Shown here one piece after another: positions 32,512 to 41,272 of a stretch of 64,000 nucleotides of DNA (positions within the stretch are counted from its first letter, which is position 1; the number at the start of each line of letters is the position of its first letter). Origin of the DNA: Arthrobacter sp. CJ23 (lineage in GTDB: Bacteria; Actinomycetota; Actinomycetes; Actinomycetales; Micrococcaceae); the NCBI RefSeq assembly GCF_024741795.1, contig NZ_CP102950.1, positions 1,054,001 through 1,118,000 on the forward strand, written 5' to 3'. The notes beneath the pieces were generated by a model, which worked only from the letters and a program-made list of their open reading frames with translations, ran no database searches and had not been told where the DNA came from. The translations under genes and the position numbers were made by a program.

Positions 32512-33519
32512 ATGACTGACACCTCACGCACCCCCAACGCGGCAGCCGCTGAAGGTCCCGCCGCAGCGGGAGCCCGGAAGATCGCCGTCGTCGGTTCCGG
32601 CTACATGGGCGGCGGCATCGCCCAGGTGCTGGCCCTCGGCGGAGCGCGGGTGGCCCTGGCGGACGCGTCCGCGGAGATCGCGCAGAAGAACTACGACCGC
32701 CTGCTGGTGGAATCGGACGAATTCGTCGCCGCGGGGCTCTTCCCGGCCGGGTCCACGGAAATCCTCAAGCAGAACCTGTGGGCTGCCAAGGACATCGAGG
32801 AAGCTGTTGCCGACGCCGATTTCATTGAGGAATGCGTCCCCGAGGTCCTGGAAATCAAACACCAGACCCTCGCCCGCATCAGCGCCGCCGCCCGTCCGGA
32901 TGCCCTGATCGGCTCGAACACCTCCACGATTTCCATCGCCGACCTCGCCGAAGCCGTGGCCGCACCGGAACGCTTCCTGGGCGTCCACTTCTCCAACCCC
33001 TCGCCCTTCATTCCGGGCGTCGAGATCATTCCTCACGCCGGAACTGCCGCAGCGACCGTGGCCGCCTCCCGCGAACTGGTCCACGCGGCCGGTAAGCAGA
33101 CCGCCGTCGTCAAGGACGTCACCGGTTTCGTGCTCAACCGCCTGCAGTACGCGCTCTTCCACGAAGCCGCGCAGCTGGTGGAGCAGGGCATCGCAACAGC
33201 GGACGACGTCGACACCCTGGTCCGTACGACGTTCGGCTTCCGCCTGCCGTTCTTTGGTCCGTTCGCCATCGCGGACATGGCCGGTTTGGATGTTTACAAC
33301 TTCTGCTACAAGTCGCTGCAAACGGGCTTCCCGGAACGCTTCGCGACGCCGAAGATCCTCTCGGACCTTGTGGAAGCAGGCAAGCTCGGCACCAAGACCG
33401 GCGCCGGCTTCCTCAACGTCCCCGCCGAGCGCACCCCCGAACTCATCGCCTACCGCAACAAGGCCTACGTCGCCATGCAGAAGCTCATCGAAGAGCTCGG
33501 CCCGGCCCCCATCAACTAA
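32512..33519 (+). CDS. 3-hydroxyacyl-CoA dehydrogenase-like oxidoreductase (hydroxyacid dehydrogenase)
   Basis: A 335-residue NAD-dependent enzyme of the 3HCDH/lambda-crystallin group. The Rossmann loop is KIAVVGSGYMGGGIAQVLALGG near residue 22. The catalytic region shows DFIEECVPEVLEIKH near 102, IGSNTSTISIADLAEA near 130, GVHFSNPSPFIPGVEI near 156 and VKDVTGFVLNRLQYAL near 195. Relatives include L-gulonate 3-dehydrogenase, which oxidises a sugar acid to a beta-keto acid. In this operon a sugar-acid substrate is more plausible than an acyl-CoA. The start at 32512 lies two bases after the rpiB stop; the longer frame overlaps rpiB and was rejected. Confidence 0.8.
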   Translation: MTDTSRTPNAAAAEGPAAAGARKIAVVGSGYMGGGIAQVLALGGARVALADASAEIAQKNYDRLLVESDEFVAAGLFPAGSTEILKQNLWAAKDIEEAVADADFIEECVPEVLEIKHQTLARISAAARPDALIGSNTSTISIADLAEAVAAPERFLGVHFSNPSPFIPGVEIIPHAGTAAATVAASRELVHAAGKQTAVVKDVTGFVLNRLQYALFHEAAQLVEQGIATADDVDTLVRTTFGFRLPFFGPFAIADMAGLDVYNFCYKSLQTGFPERFATPKILSDLVEAGKLGTKTGAGFLNVPAERTPELIAYRNKAYVAMQKLIEELGPAPIN

Positions 33520-33538
33520 CTCTTATAGGAGAAAACAC

Positions 33539-34303
33539 ATGACTTTCCCCGCAGCACGCACCGCCATCGTCACCGGCGCCGTCTCCGAGCGCGGCATCGG
33601 CCGCGCCACCGTCAACTACCTGGCTGCCCAGGGCTGGAACATCGGCATCATCGACCTCGACGACGCCCTGTGCAAGGCGGCTGCCAAGGAGATCGCCGCG
33701 CAGTACAACGTCAAGGCCTATGGCGTCGGCGCCAACGTGGCCAGCGAATCCGAGGTCCGGGCCGCCGTCGACGCGCTTGAGGCCGAACTGCCGCAGATCG
33801 TTGCCCTCGCCAACGTGGCCGGCGTCAGCTCGCCCATCGGATACCTCGACCTCGAGCCCGCCGAATGGGACCGCGTCCTGAACATCAACCTCAACGGCGT
33901 GCACTACGCCACCCGCCGCGTGGCCGAGTCCATGGTCAAGAACCGGATCGGACGCATCGTCAACATCTCCTCGGTCTCCGCCCAGCGCGGCGGCGGCACC
34001 TTCTCCAAGACCCCCTACTCCGTGGCCAAGGCCGGCGTGATCGGCCTGACACGCGCCACCGCACGAGAACTGGGGGAGTACGACATCACCGTCAACGCCA
34101 TCTCTCCCGGCCCCATCGACACAGACATCATGGGCGGCACGCTCAGCCAGGAACGCAAGGACGAACTCACCAAGGACCTCGTGGTGAACCGCGTGGGCTC
34201 CACCCGCGACATCGCCGCCGCCATCGCCTTCCTCATCAGCGAGGACTCCGGGTACATCTCGGGCCAGACGCTGAATGTGGACGGCGGACTGTACATGCAC
34301 TAG
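33539..34303 (+). CDS. Short-chain dehydrogenase/reductase (polyol or sugar dehydrogenase)
   Basis: A 254-residue classical SDR. TAGGAG lies nine bases before the ATG at 33539. The cofactor loop is AIVTGAVSERGIGRATVNYL near residue 10, with ANVAGVSSP near 86, the catalytic Ser in IVNISSVSAQRG near 140 and the Y-x-x-x-K in TPYSVAKAGVIGLTRA near 158. The ending GYISGQTLNVDGGLYMH is typical of polyol/sugar SDRs. It probably oxidises a polyol, sugar or lactone precursor of this operon's pathway; the substrate cannot be read from sequence. Confidence 0.88.
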   Translation: MTFPAARTAIVTGAVSERGIGRATVNYLAAQGWNIGIIDLDDALCKAAAKEIAAQYNVKAYGVGANVASESEVRAAVDALEAELPQIVALANVAGVSSPIGYLDLEPAEWDRVLNINLNGVHYATRRVAESMVKNRIGRIVNISSVSAQRGGGTFSKTPYSVAKAGVIGLTRATARELGEYDITVNAISPGPIDTDIMGGTLSQERKDELTKDLVVNRVGSTRDIAAAIAFLISEDSGYISGQTLNVDGGLYMH

Positions 34304-34312
34304 GTCCCGGCC

Positions 34313-34405
34313 ATGAAGACCTGGACACGAGAACGGAAGATCTATCTCGCCGTCGGGATCCTTGCCTGCGCAGTAGGCATGGTGCTCATTTTCTTCCCCC
34401 GCTGA
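34313..34405 (+). CDS. 30-residue single-span membrane peptide
   Basis: A very short frame between the SDR and the MFS gene: MKTWTRERKIYLAVGILAC then AVGMVLIFFPR and TGA. A basic head (K, R, R, K) precedes one hydrophobic helix of about 17 residues, the pattern of a genuine small membrane protein oriented with its N-terminus inside. It starts nine bases after the SDR stop and would be co-transcribed with it. Small proteins of this kind can modulate a neighbouring transporter. There is no strong ribosome site, so translation would rely on coupling. Confidence 0.5.
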   Translation: MKTWTRERKIYLAVGILACAVGMVLIFFPR

Positions 34406-34475
34406 TGACGGGCCGTCTGTCCCGTCGTTGATCACCCAACTGACTACTCAAGCTGTTGCTCAAAGAGGAGTTTCA

Positions 34476-35825
34476 ATGTCTGTTGCCACAACTTCCACCA
34501 AGGAGCTTCTGGATTCGCCGGTCCTCAGATCGGCGATCTCCAAGGCGTCCTTCCGCCTCATGCCCATGCTGGTCATCCTCTACGTGGTGGCCTTCCTGGA
34601 CCGCACCAACGTGGGCTTCGCCGAGGCCGCCCTCCACACGGACAAGGGCATCACCGCCGGCGCGTACGCCCTGGGCGCCGGGATCTTCTTCATCGGCTAC
34701 GCCCTGTTCGAAATCCCGTCCAACCTGCTGCTGACCAAGTTCGGCGCCAAGGTGTGGCTTGCCCGAATCGCCATCACCTGGGGCATCGTGTCCGCTTGCT
34801 TCGCTTTTGTGCAGGACGAGACCTCGTTTGTGATCCTGCGCTTCCTGCTGGGCGTCACCGAGGCCGGTCTCTTCCCGGGCGTCATCATGTTCCTTGCCGC
34901 CTGGTTCCCCAACAAGGTCCGCGTCAAGATGTTCGCCATCTTCTACCTGGCCCAGCCGTTCTCGCAGATGATGGGCGCCCCGCTCTCCGGTTGGCTCATC
35001 AACATCGGTGACCAGGTCCCGGGCGTGGCAGGCTGGCAGGTCATGTTCTTCGTGGAAGGCATGCTGGCGGTCCTCGCCGGAATCGCCGCCTACTTCTTCC
35101 TGATTAACAGCCCACAGGACGCCAAATTCCTGAGCACCGAAGAAAAGCTTGCGCTGACGAACGTCATGGCGCTGGAGGACTCCGTCAAAGAAGAGACCGG
35201 TCCCCGCGGCATCGGTGCTGCGATGCGCAACGGCAAGGTCTGGTACTTCACGGTGATCTACTTCTGCCTCCAGGTTGCCGTGTATGGCGTGACGTTCTAC
35301 CTGCCGCAGCAGGTGGCGCAGCTGACGGGGCAGAAGGTCGGCCTCGCCGTCGGCCTCCTGGCCGCCATCCCGTGGCTGTTCGGCATCTTCGCCTGCTACT
35401 TCATCGGGAAGGCCGCCAACACGGTGGTCCGCCGCCGGGTCTGGGGCACAGGGCTCTTCATCTCCACCGGCATGTGCATCTTTGGTTCAGCCTGGGCAGG
35501 CGCCAACCACCTTCCGGCGCTGGGCATCATCTTCATCACCCTCGCGGTGTGCAGCTTCCTGTCCACCGGCCCCATCTGCTGGTCCTACCCGACGGCGTTC
35601 CTCACCGGAACTGCCGCGGCCGCCGGCATCGGGCTGATCAACTCGCTGGGCAACCTGGGCGGCTTTGTGGCCCCGATCCTGCGCACCACGGTCAACCAGG
35701 TCACGGCCTCGGACACCGGCACCATGGGCGTCTACGCCCTGGGCGTGCTCCCGTTCCTGGCAGCCCTGTTGATGTTCGGCACCAGGAAGTTCCGCAACAA
35801 GGCCGACGAGCTCCTGGACCAGTAG
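34476..35825 (+). CDS. MFS transporter of the anion:cation symporter type
   Basis: A 449-residue carrier with twelve predicted membrane spans. AGAGGAG lies six bases before the ATG at 34476. Signature stretches are YVVAFLDRTNVGFAEAAL near residue 40, FFIGYALFEIPSNLLLTKFG near 68 and WGIVSACFAFVQDE near 103, typical of the ACS (hexuronate/phthalate/tartrate) branch of MFS. Members import organic anions such as sugar acids with protons. This fits an operon that oxidises a carboxylated sugar and argues against a neutral polyol as the only substrate. Confidence 0.88.
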   Translation: MSVATTSTKELLDSPVLRSAISKASFRLMPMLVILYVVAFLDRTNVGFAEAALHTDKGITAGAYALGAGIFFIGYALFEIPSNLLLTKFGAKVWLARIAITWGIVSACFAFVQDETSFVILRFLLGVTEAGLFPGVIMFLAAWFPNKVRVKMFAIFYLAQPFSQMMGAPLSGWLINIGDQVPGVAGWQVMFFVEGMLAVLAGIAAYFFLINSPQDAKFLSTEEKLALTNVMALEDSVKEETGPRGIGAAMRNGKVWYFTVIYFCLQVAVYGVTFYLPQQVAQLTGQKVGLAVGLLAAIPWLFGIFACYFIGKAANTVVRRRVWGTGLFISTGMCIFGSAWAGANHLPALGIIFITLAVCSFLSTGPICWSYPTAFLTGTAAAAGIGLINSLGNLGGFVAPILRTTVNQVTASDTGTMGVYALGVLPFLAALLMFGTRKFRNKADELLDQ

Positions 35826-35898
35826 TCCGGCGCCAGACCTGGCGCTAGTAAGCGGCGCCAGCAGTCCCCGCGCAAACAGCCAAGCAAGGAGACATACG

Positions 35899-36762
35899 AT
35901 GCAGCCAGCGCCAGCTCCAGCTCCAGCCGAGCCCGGGGCCGATCCCCGAGTCGACAATCCCGTCTACGTCGGCGTCAGTACCAAGATGTACATGGGCTAC
36001 GCGCAGACCCTTGCGTGGCTGGAGCGCCTGCGCCATGAAACGGACGCCCGTCCGGCCCTTGCGGCCGGGCGGGTGGTCCCGTTCGTCATACCGTCCTTTC
36101 CCATGTTGCCCGCGGCTGCGTCCCTCTTGGCGGGCTCGCCGCTGCGTCTGGGGGCGCAGGATTGCGGCTGGGCGGACGGTCCCTGGACCGGTGAGGTGTC
36201 GCCGTCACTGCTGGCTGAGCTGGGAGTGGGGCTGGTCGAGATTGGCCATGCCGAGCGGCGCCGGCATTTTGCCGAGGACGACGCGATGGTCGCCCTCAAA
36301 GTGGCTGCCGCCGTCGACGCCGGCCTGACGCCGTTGCTGTGCGTGGGGGAGGAATCGGCAGGCACCCCGGCCCAGGCCGCCCGCTTTGTGTACCAGCAGA
36401 TCGGCGCAGCTGTCCAGGACGATTGGGCGCTGGCCGGCCGGATCATGGTGGCCTATGAACCCGTGTGGGCCATCGGCGCTGCGGAAGCTGCAGGGGCGGG
36501 CTACGTGTCCGACGTCGTGGCCTGCCTCCGCGATCTGCTGGCGGGGCATGATGCCGCCGGACAGGATTCCGCCATACAGGACTTGCCGGCAGGGCCGGGC
36601 CTGGACGGACTGCCCATTATCTACGGTGGCTCGGCCAAGCCCGGGCTGCTCCCGGAACTCCACGACGTCTCCGGGCTTTTCCTGGGCCGCTTCGCCCATG
36701 ACGCTGCCAGCTTCGGGGCCGTGCTCGACGAGGCACTGGCCCTATCCGTGCCCGTTCGCTGA
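35899..36762 (+). CDS. Triose-phosphate-isomerase paralogue (probable L-erythrulose-1-phosphate isomerase)
   Basis: A 287-residue TIM-barrel isomerase. AAGGAG lies upstream of the ATG at 35899. The catalytic set is preserved: Lys in GVSTKMYMG (TPI has N-x-K), His in GVGLVEIGHAERRR near 118, Glu in VAYEPVWAIG near 190, and the phosphate-binding YGGSAKPGLLPEL near 250. The N-K-M pattern is changed to S-T-K-M-Y, and the head and an insert near 220 differ from housekeeping TPI. In erythritol/threitol pathways the TPI paralogue (EryH/LerI) interconverts L-erythrulose 1-phosphate and D-erythrulose 4-phosphate. Its place in an operon with a DhaK-type kinase and an RpiB homologue favours that role. 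Confidence 0.85.
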   Translation: MQPAPAPAPAEPGADPRVDNPVYVGVSTKMYMGYAQTLAWLERLRHETDARPALAAGRVVPFVIPSFPMLPAAASLLAGSPLRLGAQDCGWADGPWTGEVSPSLLAELGVGLVEIGHAERRRHFAEDDAMVALKVAAAVDAGLTPLLCVGEESAGTPAQAARFVYQQIGAAVQDDWALAGRIMVAYEPVWAIGAAEAAGAGYVSDVVACLRDLLAGHDAAGQDSAIQDLPAGPGLDGLPIIYGGSAKPGLLPELHDVSGLFLGRFAHDAASFGAVLDEALALSVPVR

Positions 36763-36810
36763 CCGCGCCTAACACCCATCCGTGCCCGTTCATCAGCCCC
36801 GCCCGGACCT

Positions 36811-36858
36811 GCGCCTATCCCCGCCCCGCCCGGCCCGGCCCGGCGCCTATCCCCGCCC
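36811..36858. repeat. Two 16-bp direct repeats at the helicase stop codon
   Basis: GCGCCTATCCCCGCCC occurs at 36811-36826 and 36843-36858, separated by a CCCGG-rich stretch. The second copy contains the stop codon of the helicase gene (minus strand). It looks like a local duplication in the gap between the TPI-like gene and the helicase. Confidence 0.7.
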
Positions 36859-39800
36859 GGCCCGCTGGCACAGGCCCACGAAGCCGCCCAGCTGCTCCAG
36901 CCCCTCGGGGTGGCTGGGCAGATAGTTCGTCAGTTCCGGTGACCGCACCACAACGGCTCGCCACTGCCCGCGCGATACTGCCACGTTGATCCGGTTGCGG
37001 GAGAGCAGGAACTCCATGCCGCGGGGGACCTCGCCGGACGCGGAGGCCGCCATGGACACAATGACCACCGGTGCCTCCTGTCCTTGGAACTTGTCTACGG
37101 TGCCGACGCGGACGCCCCCAAGCCCGGCCCTGCGGAGCTCACGATGGATCAGCTGGACCTGGGCGTTGTAGGCCGCGACCACCAGGATGTCCTTCTCCGC
37201 CAGGGCCCGCTCATCCGGACCTTCCCGCGGATCCAGCCAGGGCAGCCCCACGTGGTTCCTGGCCTGCCGGACGACTTCGGCTGCCTCTTCGGGCGAGGAC
37301 GTTGAATTGCCGCTGTGGGGGACGTAGACGCATTCGATCCCGGCCGCCACGCCGCCGAGATGCCGCATGGATGCCGCCGATGCGGAATGCAGGCGGCCGT
37401 CATAGGACAGCTCGGACACAGCCTGGCACAGGTCCGGATGCATGCGCCACGAAGTGGCGAGGAAGTAGCCGAGCTCCGCTGGAAGCGTGTGGTGTCCATC
37501 GGCCAGCCAGCCCAGGGCGGACTCGTCCACGGGCTCCGGATGTGTCCCCTGGGTAACCTGTGGCAGCTGCTGCGGATCACCGAGGAGCAGCATCCGCTTG
37601 CACGCGCGGCTCACGGCAAGGGTGTTGGCCAGCGAGAACTGACCGGCTTCATCGATCACCAGCAGGTCCAGCGAATCCGCCGGCACCGTGCTGCCCGTCA
37701 TGGTCCACGCCGTGCCGCCGATCAACGCTCCGCCAGGTACTGCCAACAGGCGCTCGACGTCGGCCTTCGTCCTCGCGGCCCATTGCACCGGATCGCTGTG
37801 CTTCATTTCCTTGGCGATGCGCCGTGGATCCACGCCGGCATCCACGGCTGCGCTGAGCAGGTGTTCCACCACGGCATGCGATTGCGCCACCACACCGATC
37901 TTCCAGCCGCGATCCACCAGCCGCGACACTACGTGCGCGCCCACATGGGTCTTGCCGGTGCCGGGCGGGCCCTGCACGGCGAGATACGAACGGTCCAAAT
38001 CGGCCGCGGCGGCCGTGATCGCCTCGATGTAGCCGTCAGGTCCTGGCCCAACGGCAGGCAGTTCGTCCAGGCTCCGCAAGCGCGGCGGCTGGCGGCGCAG
38101 AAGGTCCAACGCCGGATCTTTGGGCCAGCCCGGCAGCGTGGCCCGCAGCGTCCTGGCCAACTCCGAGAGCGCGGCCCTTTGCCCGTCAGTGGGAACCGGC
38201 CGGTCCGGCATGAGGGCCGAGGGGAGCTGCGCGAACGCTTCCGCGCCGCGGGGCAGCCGCTCCGAGATGACCACCACGTCCGAGCCCTCGCCATTGCGCC
38301 GGTCCTCGTTGTCGGGCTTATCCTCGCCGTCGAGCTGGCCTCCGCCTTCGCCGCCTTCAACTACCTCGGTGCCGCCCCACCCTGCCCGTCCCAGGGCGGA
38401 CTGATCCTTGTCCGCCAAGGCCTCGGGCAGCGGAGCCTCGTACATCCGGAAGTACGTCTTGCCGGGTGCGAAGCCGGAGCCCTCGGCCGCGCGTCCGACA
38501 AGACGGACTGTCCGGGCAAGGTTGCGCTTCCCCCTTGGCTTGGCCCAGTCACTCAACACCTCGGCGTGCTCCACCACGAAACAGTCCCGGGTGTCCTCCC
38601 ACTCGGAGACGGCCCGGTCCAGGCGGTCGAAGTGTCCCCACCAGAACTGTTTGTCCTCCCGACGGTGGTAGCCCACGGCGGCAGCCACCATGGCCACGGC
38701 CCTGCCGTCGTCCGTCAGACGGGCATCGCCGGGCAACTCCAAGAGATAGTCCAGCAGGGCTGTTTCCTCGGGCGCGGCCTCGTACTTGGCGGGCTCGGTC
38801 TCTGCCGGAGGTTCCGGCTCCGCTCCGGCCAGGCTTCCTGCGTCGGTGGACCGTTCCGCCGCGAGGCCCAACAGCCAGTTGCGCAGCCCGAGCGTGGAGA
38901 GGCAGTCATATTCGTTGTAGTCGGCGATGCCGGCCAGGATGGTGGCCGCCTCCTCAGGACGTCCGCCGTCCCGGGCCGTGCAGTAGTCGGCGTAGGCCAC
39001 CACGGAGGCCCCGGCGTCGGTCACCTCACCGGAACGCAGGTGCTCGCCCATGTAGAGCGGTTCGAGTTTCTTGAGGCTGTAGGAGTTCTCCGAGATGCGG
39101 ATGCTGTGCCGCATGGTGTCGTAGAGATCCACCAGCACGCCTTCGCGGAGCAGGGTATCCACGGCAGCCTCGCCCACGGTGTGCATGACGGAGAGCTTGC
39201 GGAGCGCCGTCTTTTCATAGGCTGCGTAGTGGTAGATCCGCATGTCCGGATACTTCCGGCGGCGCTGCTCCACATAGTCCAGGAATTCGATGAACGCCTG
39301 CCGCTCTTCTGCCCGGGAATGCGCCCAGAACGGCCTGAACAGGGGCTCACCGCCCGGTTCCGTGGGGTTCTCGACCACCCCGAACAGGTACTCGAGCCCC
39401 CATTGGCCGGTGGCCGGATCCTGCCAGAGCGGATCGCCCTCGAAGTCGAAGAAGATGTCTCCGGTATCGGGCCGCGGCAGCCGCAACAGGGAGTTGGCCG
39501 CAAGCACGGAGTAGCTGATGCTCCTGGCTTCGCCGGACTTGTCCGTGTAGGCCACCGTGCCGTCCGGGATTGACGATCCGGTCTGCAGCCGGGCCTGCTC
39601 CTGGAGGCGCCGCGTGGCCGAATCGGCGGCGTCAGGCATGGCCGCGAGCGCGTCGATGGTGTGGATCCCGGCTTCCAGAAGCTTCTTGCGCCGGGTGATC
39701 CGCATGCCGGCCACCATCAGCAGGTCGCGGTGCAGGAGGACCTGCTCGGCGCAGTAGTCGCAGCGCCCGCAGGCCAGGTAGCGGGGATCGCCCCATTCCA

Positions 39801-40503
39801 CGGCCGTGGGCTCGGCGCGGTGTTGGCTGGCCATGGTGAGGAAGCGGTGACGGCGCTCCCTGAACACGGGAAGGATGTCGCTGAGGGGATGGCCGCTGTG
39901 GACGCCGTTGCCCAGCACCAGGGTCACCGTGGGATCCGGGGTGATGCCGGCCTTCAGCAGCTGGTCCCCGTAGGCGGCAAGCTGCAGCAGCGCGCTGACC
40001 TTGGCGTGGCGGGCAAGCTTTGTGTCGTACACGGCGTAGCTGCCGCCGGGCTGCTTGACGAGGAAATCGGAGCGGCCATGGAACTGGCCGTCAAAGAACG
40101 CGGCCTGGAATACGACGTCGGCCCCGGAACGCAGCGCCCCGATGGATTCCTCATGCTTTGCCAGCAGGCTGGAGCGGTCCATGGCGCTGGCGCGGTCCAG
40201 CGCTCCTGAAGGATCGGCGCCCCCGGCGGGAACGACGTCGTACACCCCGGAACCCGCGGAAGGATCCCAACGGCCGAACTGTTCCACGAATGCTTCCAGC
40301 ACGCGGTGCTCGTGGAGGTCACCGAGCCGGGCCGTGCGCTCCAGCATGGGGTCGGCGGCGAAGTCCGGTTTCACGGATCGACCCAGTTTCTCGTCCAGTT
40401 TCCGGAGGACCTGGTACTCGCAGGTGGCCGCCGTGACCAGGTCAGTGGCAGAGAGGACCAGCTCCTGCGGCTGGCCCTCCAGCTCCGAATCAAGAAAGAA
40501 CAC
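36847..40503 (-). CDS. TM0106-family RecB-like nuclease fused to superfamily 1 helicase
   Basis: A 1,218-residue multidomain DNA enzyme starting at GTG 40503. Residues 1 to about 280 are a RecB/Cas4-like nuclease: SATDLVTAATCEYQ, GRSDFLVKQPGG with YAVYDTKLARHAKV (Asp and D-x-K), and a Cys cluster ACGRCDYCAEQ near 243 that could bind an iron-sulfur cluster with the earlier Cys. Around 345-560 is an RNase-H-like domain (GDIFFDFEGDP, EYDCLSTLGLRNWL). The helicase follows: GPPGTGKTHVGAHVV near 847, LVIDEAGQFSLANTLA near 947, VGTVDKFQGQEAPVVIVSM near 1145 and SRNRINVAVSRGQ near 1172. It is Dna2-like in layout and probably acts in DNA repair. A phage-defence role is possible but not shown. Confidence 0.88.
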   Translation of the reverse strand: MFFLDSELEGQPQELVLSATDLVTAATCEYQVLRKLDEKLGRSVKPDFAADPMLERTARLGDLHEHRVLEAFVEQFGRWDPSAGSGVYDVVPAGGADPSGALDRASAMDRSSLLAKHEESIGALRSGADVVFQAAFFDGQFHGRSDFLVKQPGGSYAVYDTKLARHAKVSALLQLAAYGDQLLKAGITPDPTVTLVLGNGVHSGHPLSDILPVFRERRHRFLTMASQHRAEPTAVEWGDPRYLACGRCDYCAEQVLLHRDLLMVAGMRITRRKKLLEAGIHTIDALAAMPDAADSATRRLQEQARLQTGSSIPDGTVAYTDKSGEARSISYSVLAANSLLRLPRPDTGDIFFDFEGDPLWQDPATGQWGLEYLFGVVENPTEPGGEPLFRPFWAHSRAEERQAFIEFLDYVEQRRRKYPDMRIYHYAAYEKTALRKLSVMHTVGEAAVDTLLREGVLVDLYDTMRHSIRISENSYSLKKLEPLYMGEHLRSGEVTDAGASVVAYADYCTARDGGRPEEAATILAGIADYNEYDCLSTLGLRNWLLGLAAERSTDAGSLAGAEPEPPAETEPAKYEAAPEETALLDYLLELPGDARLTDDGRAVAMVAAAVGYHRREDKQFWWGHFDRLDRAVSEWEDTRDCFVVEHAEVLSDWAKPRGKRNLARTVRLVGRAAEGSGFAPGKTYFRMYEAPLPEALADKDQSALGRAGWGGTEVVEGGEGGGQLDGEDKPDNEDRRNGEGSDVVVISERLPRGAEAFAQLPSALMPDRPVPTDGQRAALSELARTLRATLPGWPKDPALDLLRRQPPRLRSLDELPAVGPGPDGYIEAITAAAADLDRSYLAVQGPPGTGKTHVGAHVVSRLVDRGWKIGVVAQSHAVVEHLLSAAVDAGVDPRRIAKEMKHSDPVQWAARTKADVERLLAVPGGALIGGTAWTMTGSTVPADSLDLLVIDEAGQFSLANTLAVSRACKRMLLLGDPQQLPQVTQGTHPEPVDESALGWLADGHHTLPAELGYFLATSWRMHPDLCQAVSELSYDGRLHSASAASMRHLGGVAAGIECVYVPHSGNSTSSPEEAAEVVRQARNHVGLPWLDPREGPDERALAEKDILVVAAYNAQVQLIHRELRRAGLGGVRVGTVDKFQGQEAPVVIVSMAASASGEVPRGMEFLLSRNRINVAVSRGQWRAVVVRSPELTNYLPSHPEGLEQLGGFVGLCQRAGRG

Positions 40504-40670
40504 TGTGCCCCCAAAGGACGTTGAACCATTGGAGCCAAGCTATCAGCGGGCGCCGACAATTTAGCGGCCGTCCGGAAGCCGGTCCGGAAGCGTCAGTCGG
40601 AGGACAGTCGGGCGACAAAAGGTACGCTGGGGCCAGCACGGACACACGAGCCCTCGAGACAGGCGGACCC

Positions 40671-41129
40671 ATGAGCGAGCAAACGGCCCAAGCCAGCACG
40701 GACATGGCCTTCGAGGCCGCCTACGAGGCAGCCCGGAAGAGCCTCGCCGAGGGTGGCATTCCCATCGGCGCGGCACTTGCGCGGAATGGCCAAGTGATCG
40801 CGAGCGGGCACAACGAACGGGTCCAGCACGGCGACCCGATCGCGCACGGGGAAATGTCGGCACTGCGCGCTGCGGGCCGGCAGAAGAGCTACCGGGACAC
40901 CACTCTCTACACCACCCTGGCGCCGTGCGCCATGTGCACCGGGACCATCATCCAGTTCAAGATCCCGCGCGTGGTGGTAGGCGAAGCCCGGACCTTTGAC
41001 GGCGAATTCGAGCTCCTGCGCTCGCGCGGGGTGGAGGTGGTGGTGCTCGATGACCAGCGCTGCGTCGACATGATGCGTGCCTTCCAGGAGGAGCACGCCG
41101 AACTCTGGGCCGAAGACATCGCCGAATAG
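40671..41129 (+). CDS. Cytosine deaminase of the yeast Fcy1 type (zinc nucleobase deaminase)
   Basis: A 152-residue zinc deaminase. The metal site is HGEMSAL near residue 63 and LYTTLAPCAMCTGTII near 84. From there to the end the protein parallels the yeast cytosine deaminase Fcy1: IPRVVVGEARTFDG, LRSRGVEVVVLDDQRCVDMM and the C-terminal AELWAEDIAE. These C-terminal helices line the cytosine pocket in Fcy1. It is thus more likely a cytosine (or related base) deaminase than a tRNA adenosine or guanine deaminase. ATG 40671 was chosen because the longer frame is non-homologous. It is divergent from the helicase. Confidence 0.8.
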   Translation: MSEQTAQASTDMAFEAAYEAARKSLAEGGIPIGAALARNGQVIASGHNERVQHGDPIAHGEMSALRAAGRQKSYRDTTLYTTLAPCAMCTGTIIQFKIPRVVVGEARTFDGEFELLRSRGVEVVVLDDQRCVDMMRAFQEEHAELWAEDIAE

Positions 41130-41272
41130 GGAGTACCCAGCGGCGGACCCTCCCGGGCCTCTCGAGGCGGCCGATCGAGACTGTTCAGGCACCCGGCCCA
41201 AGCGTAGGCTGACAGCATCGGCGTCGGAGTCGATCACCCGCCGTCGGTACCCCAATCGATGAAGGAGGATCC

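Noticed and set aside
33523..33534. TCTTATAGGAGA as a third operator of the FadR-type regulator
   Set aside because: It resembles TCCTATAGGA but is not palindromic, and AGGAG is the ribosome site of the SDR gene.
37315..39573. 752-codon plus-strand frame opposite the RecB-helicase gene
   Set aside because: Antisense shadow; the minus frame carries intact nuclease and helicase motifs.
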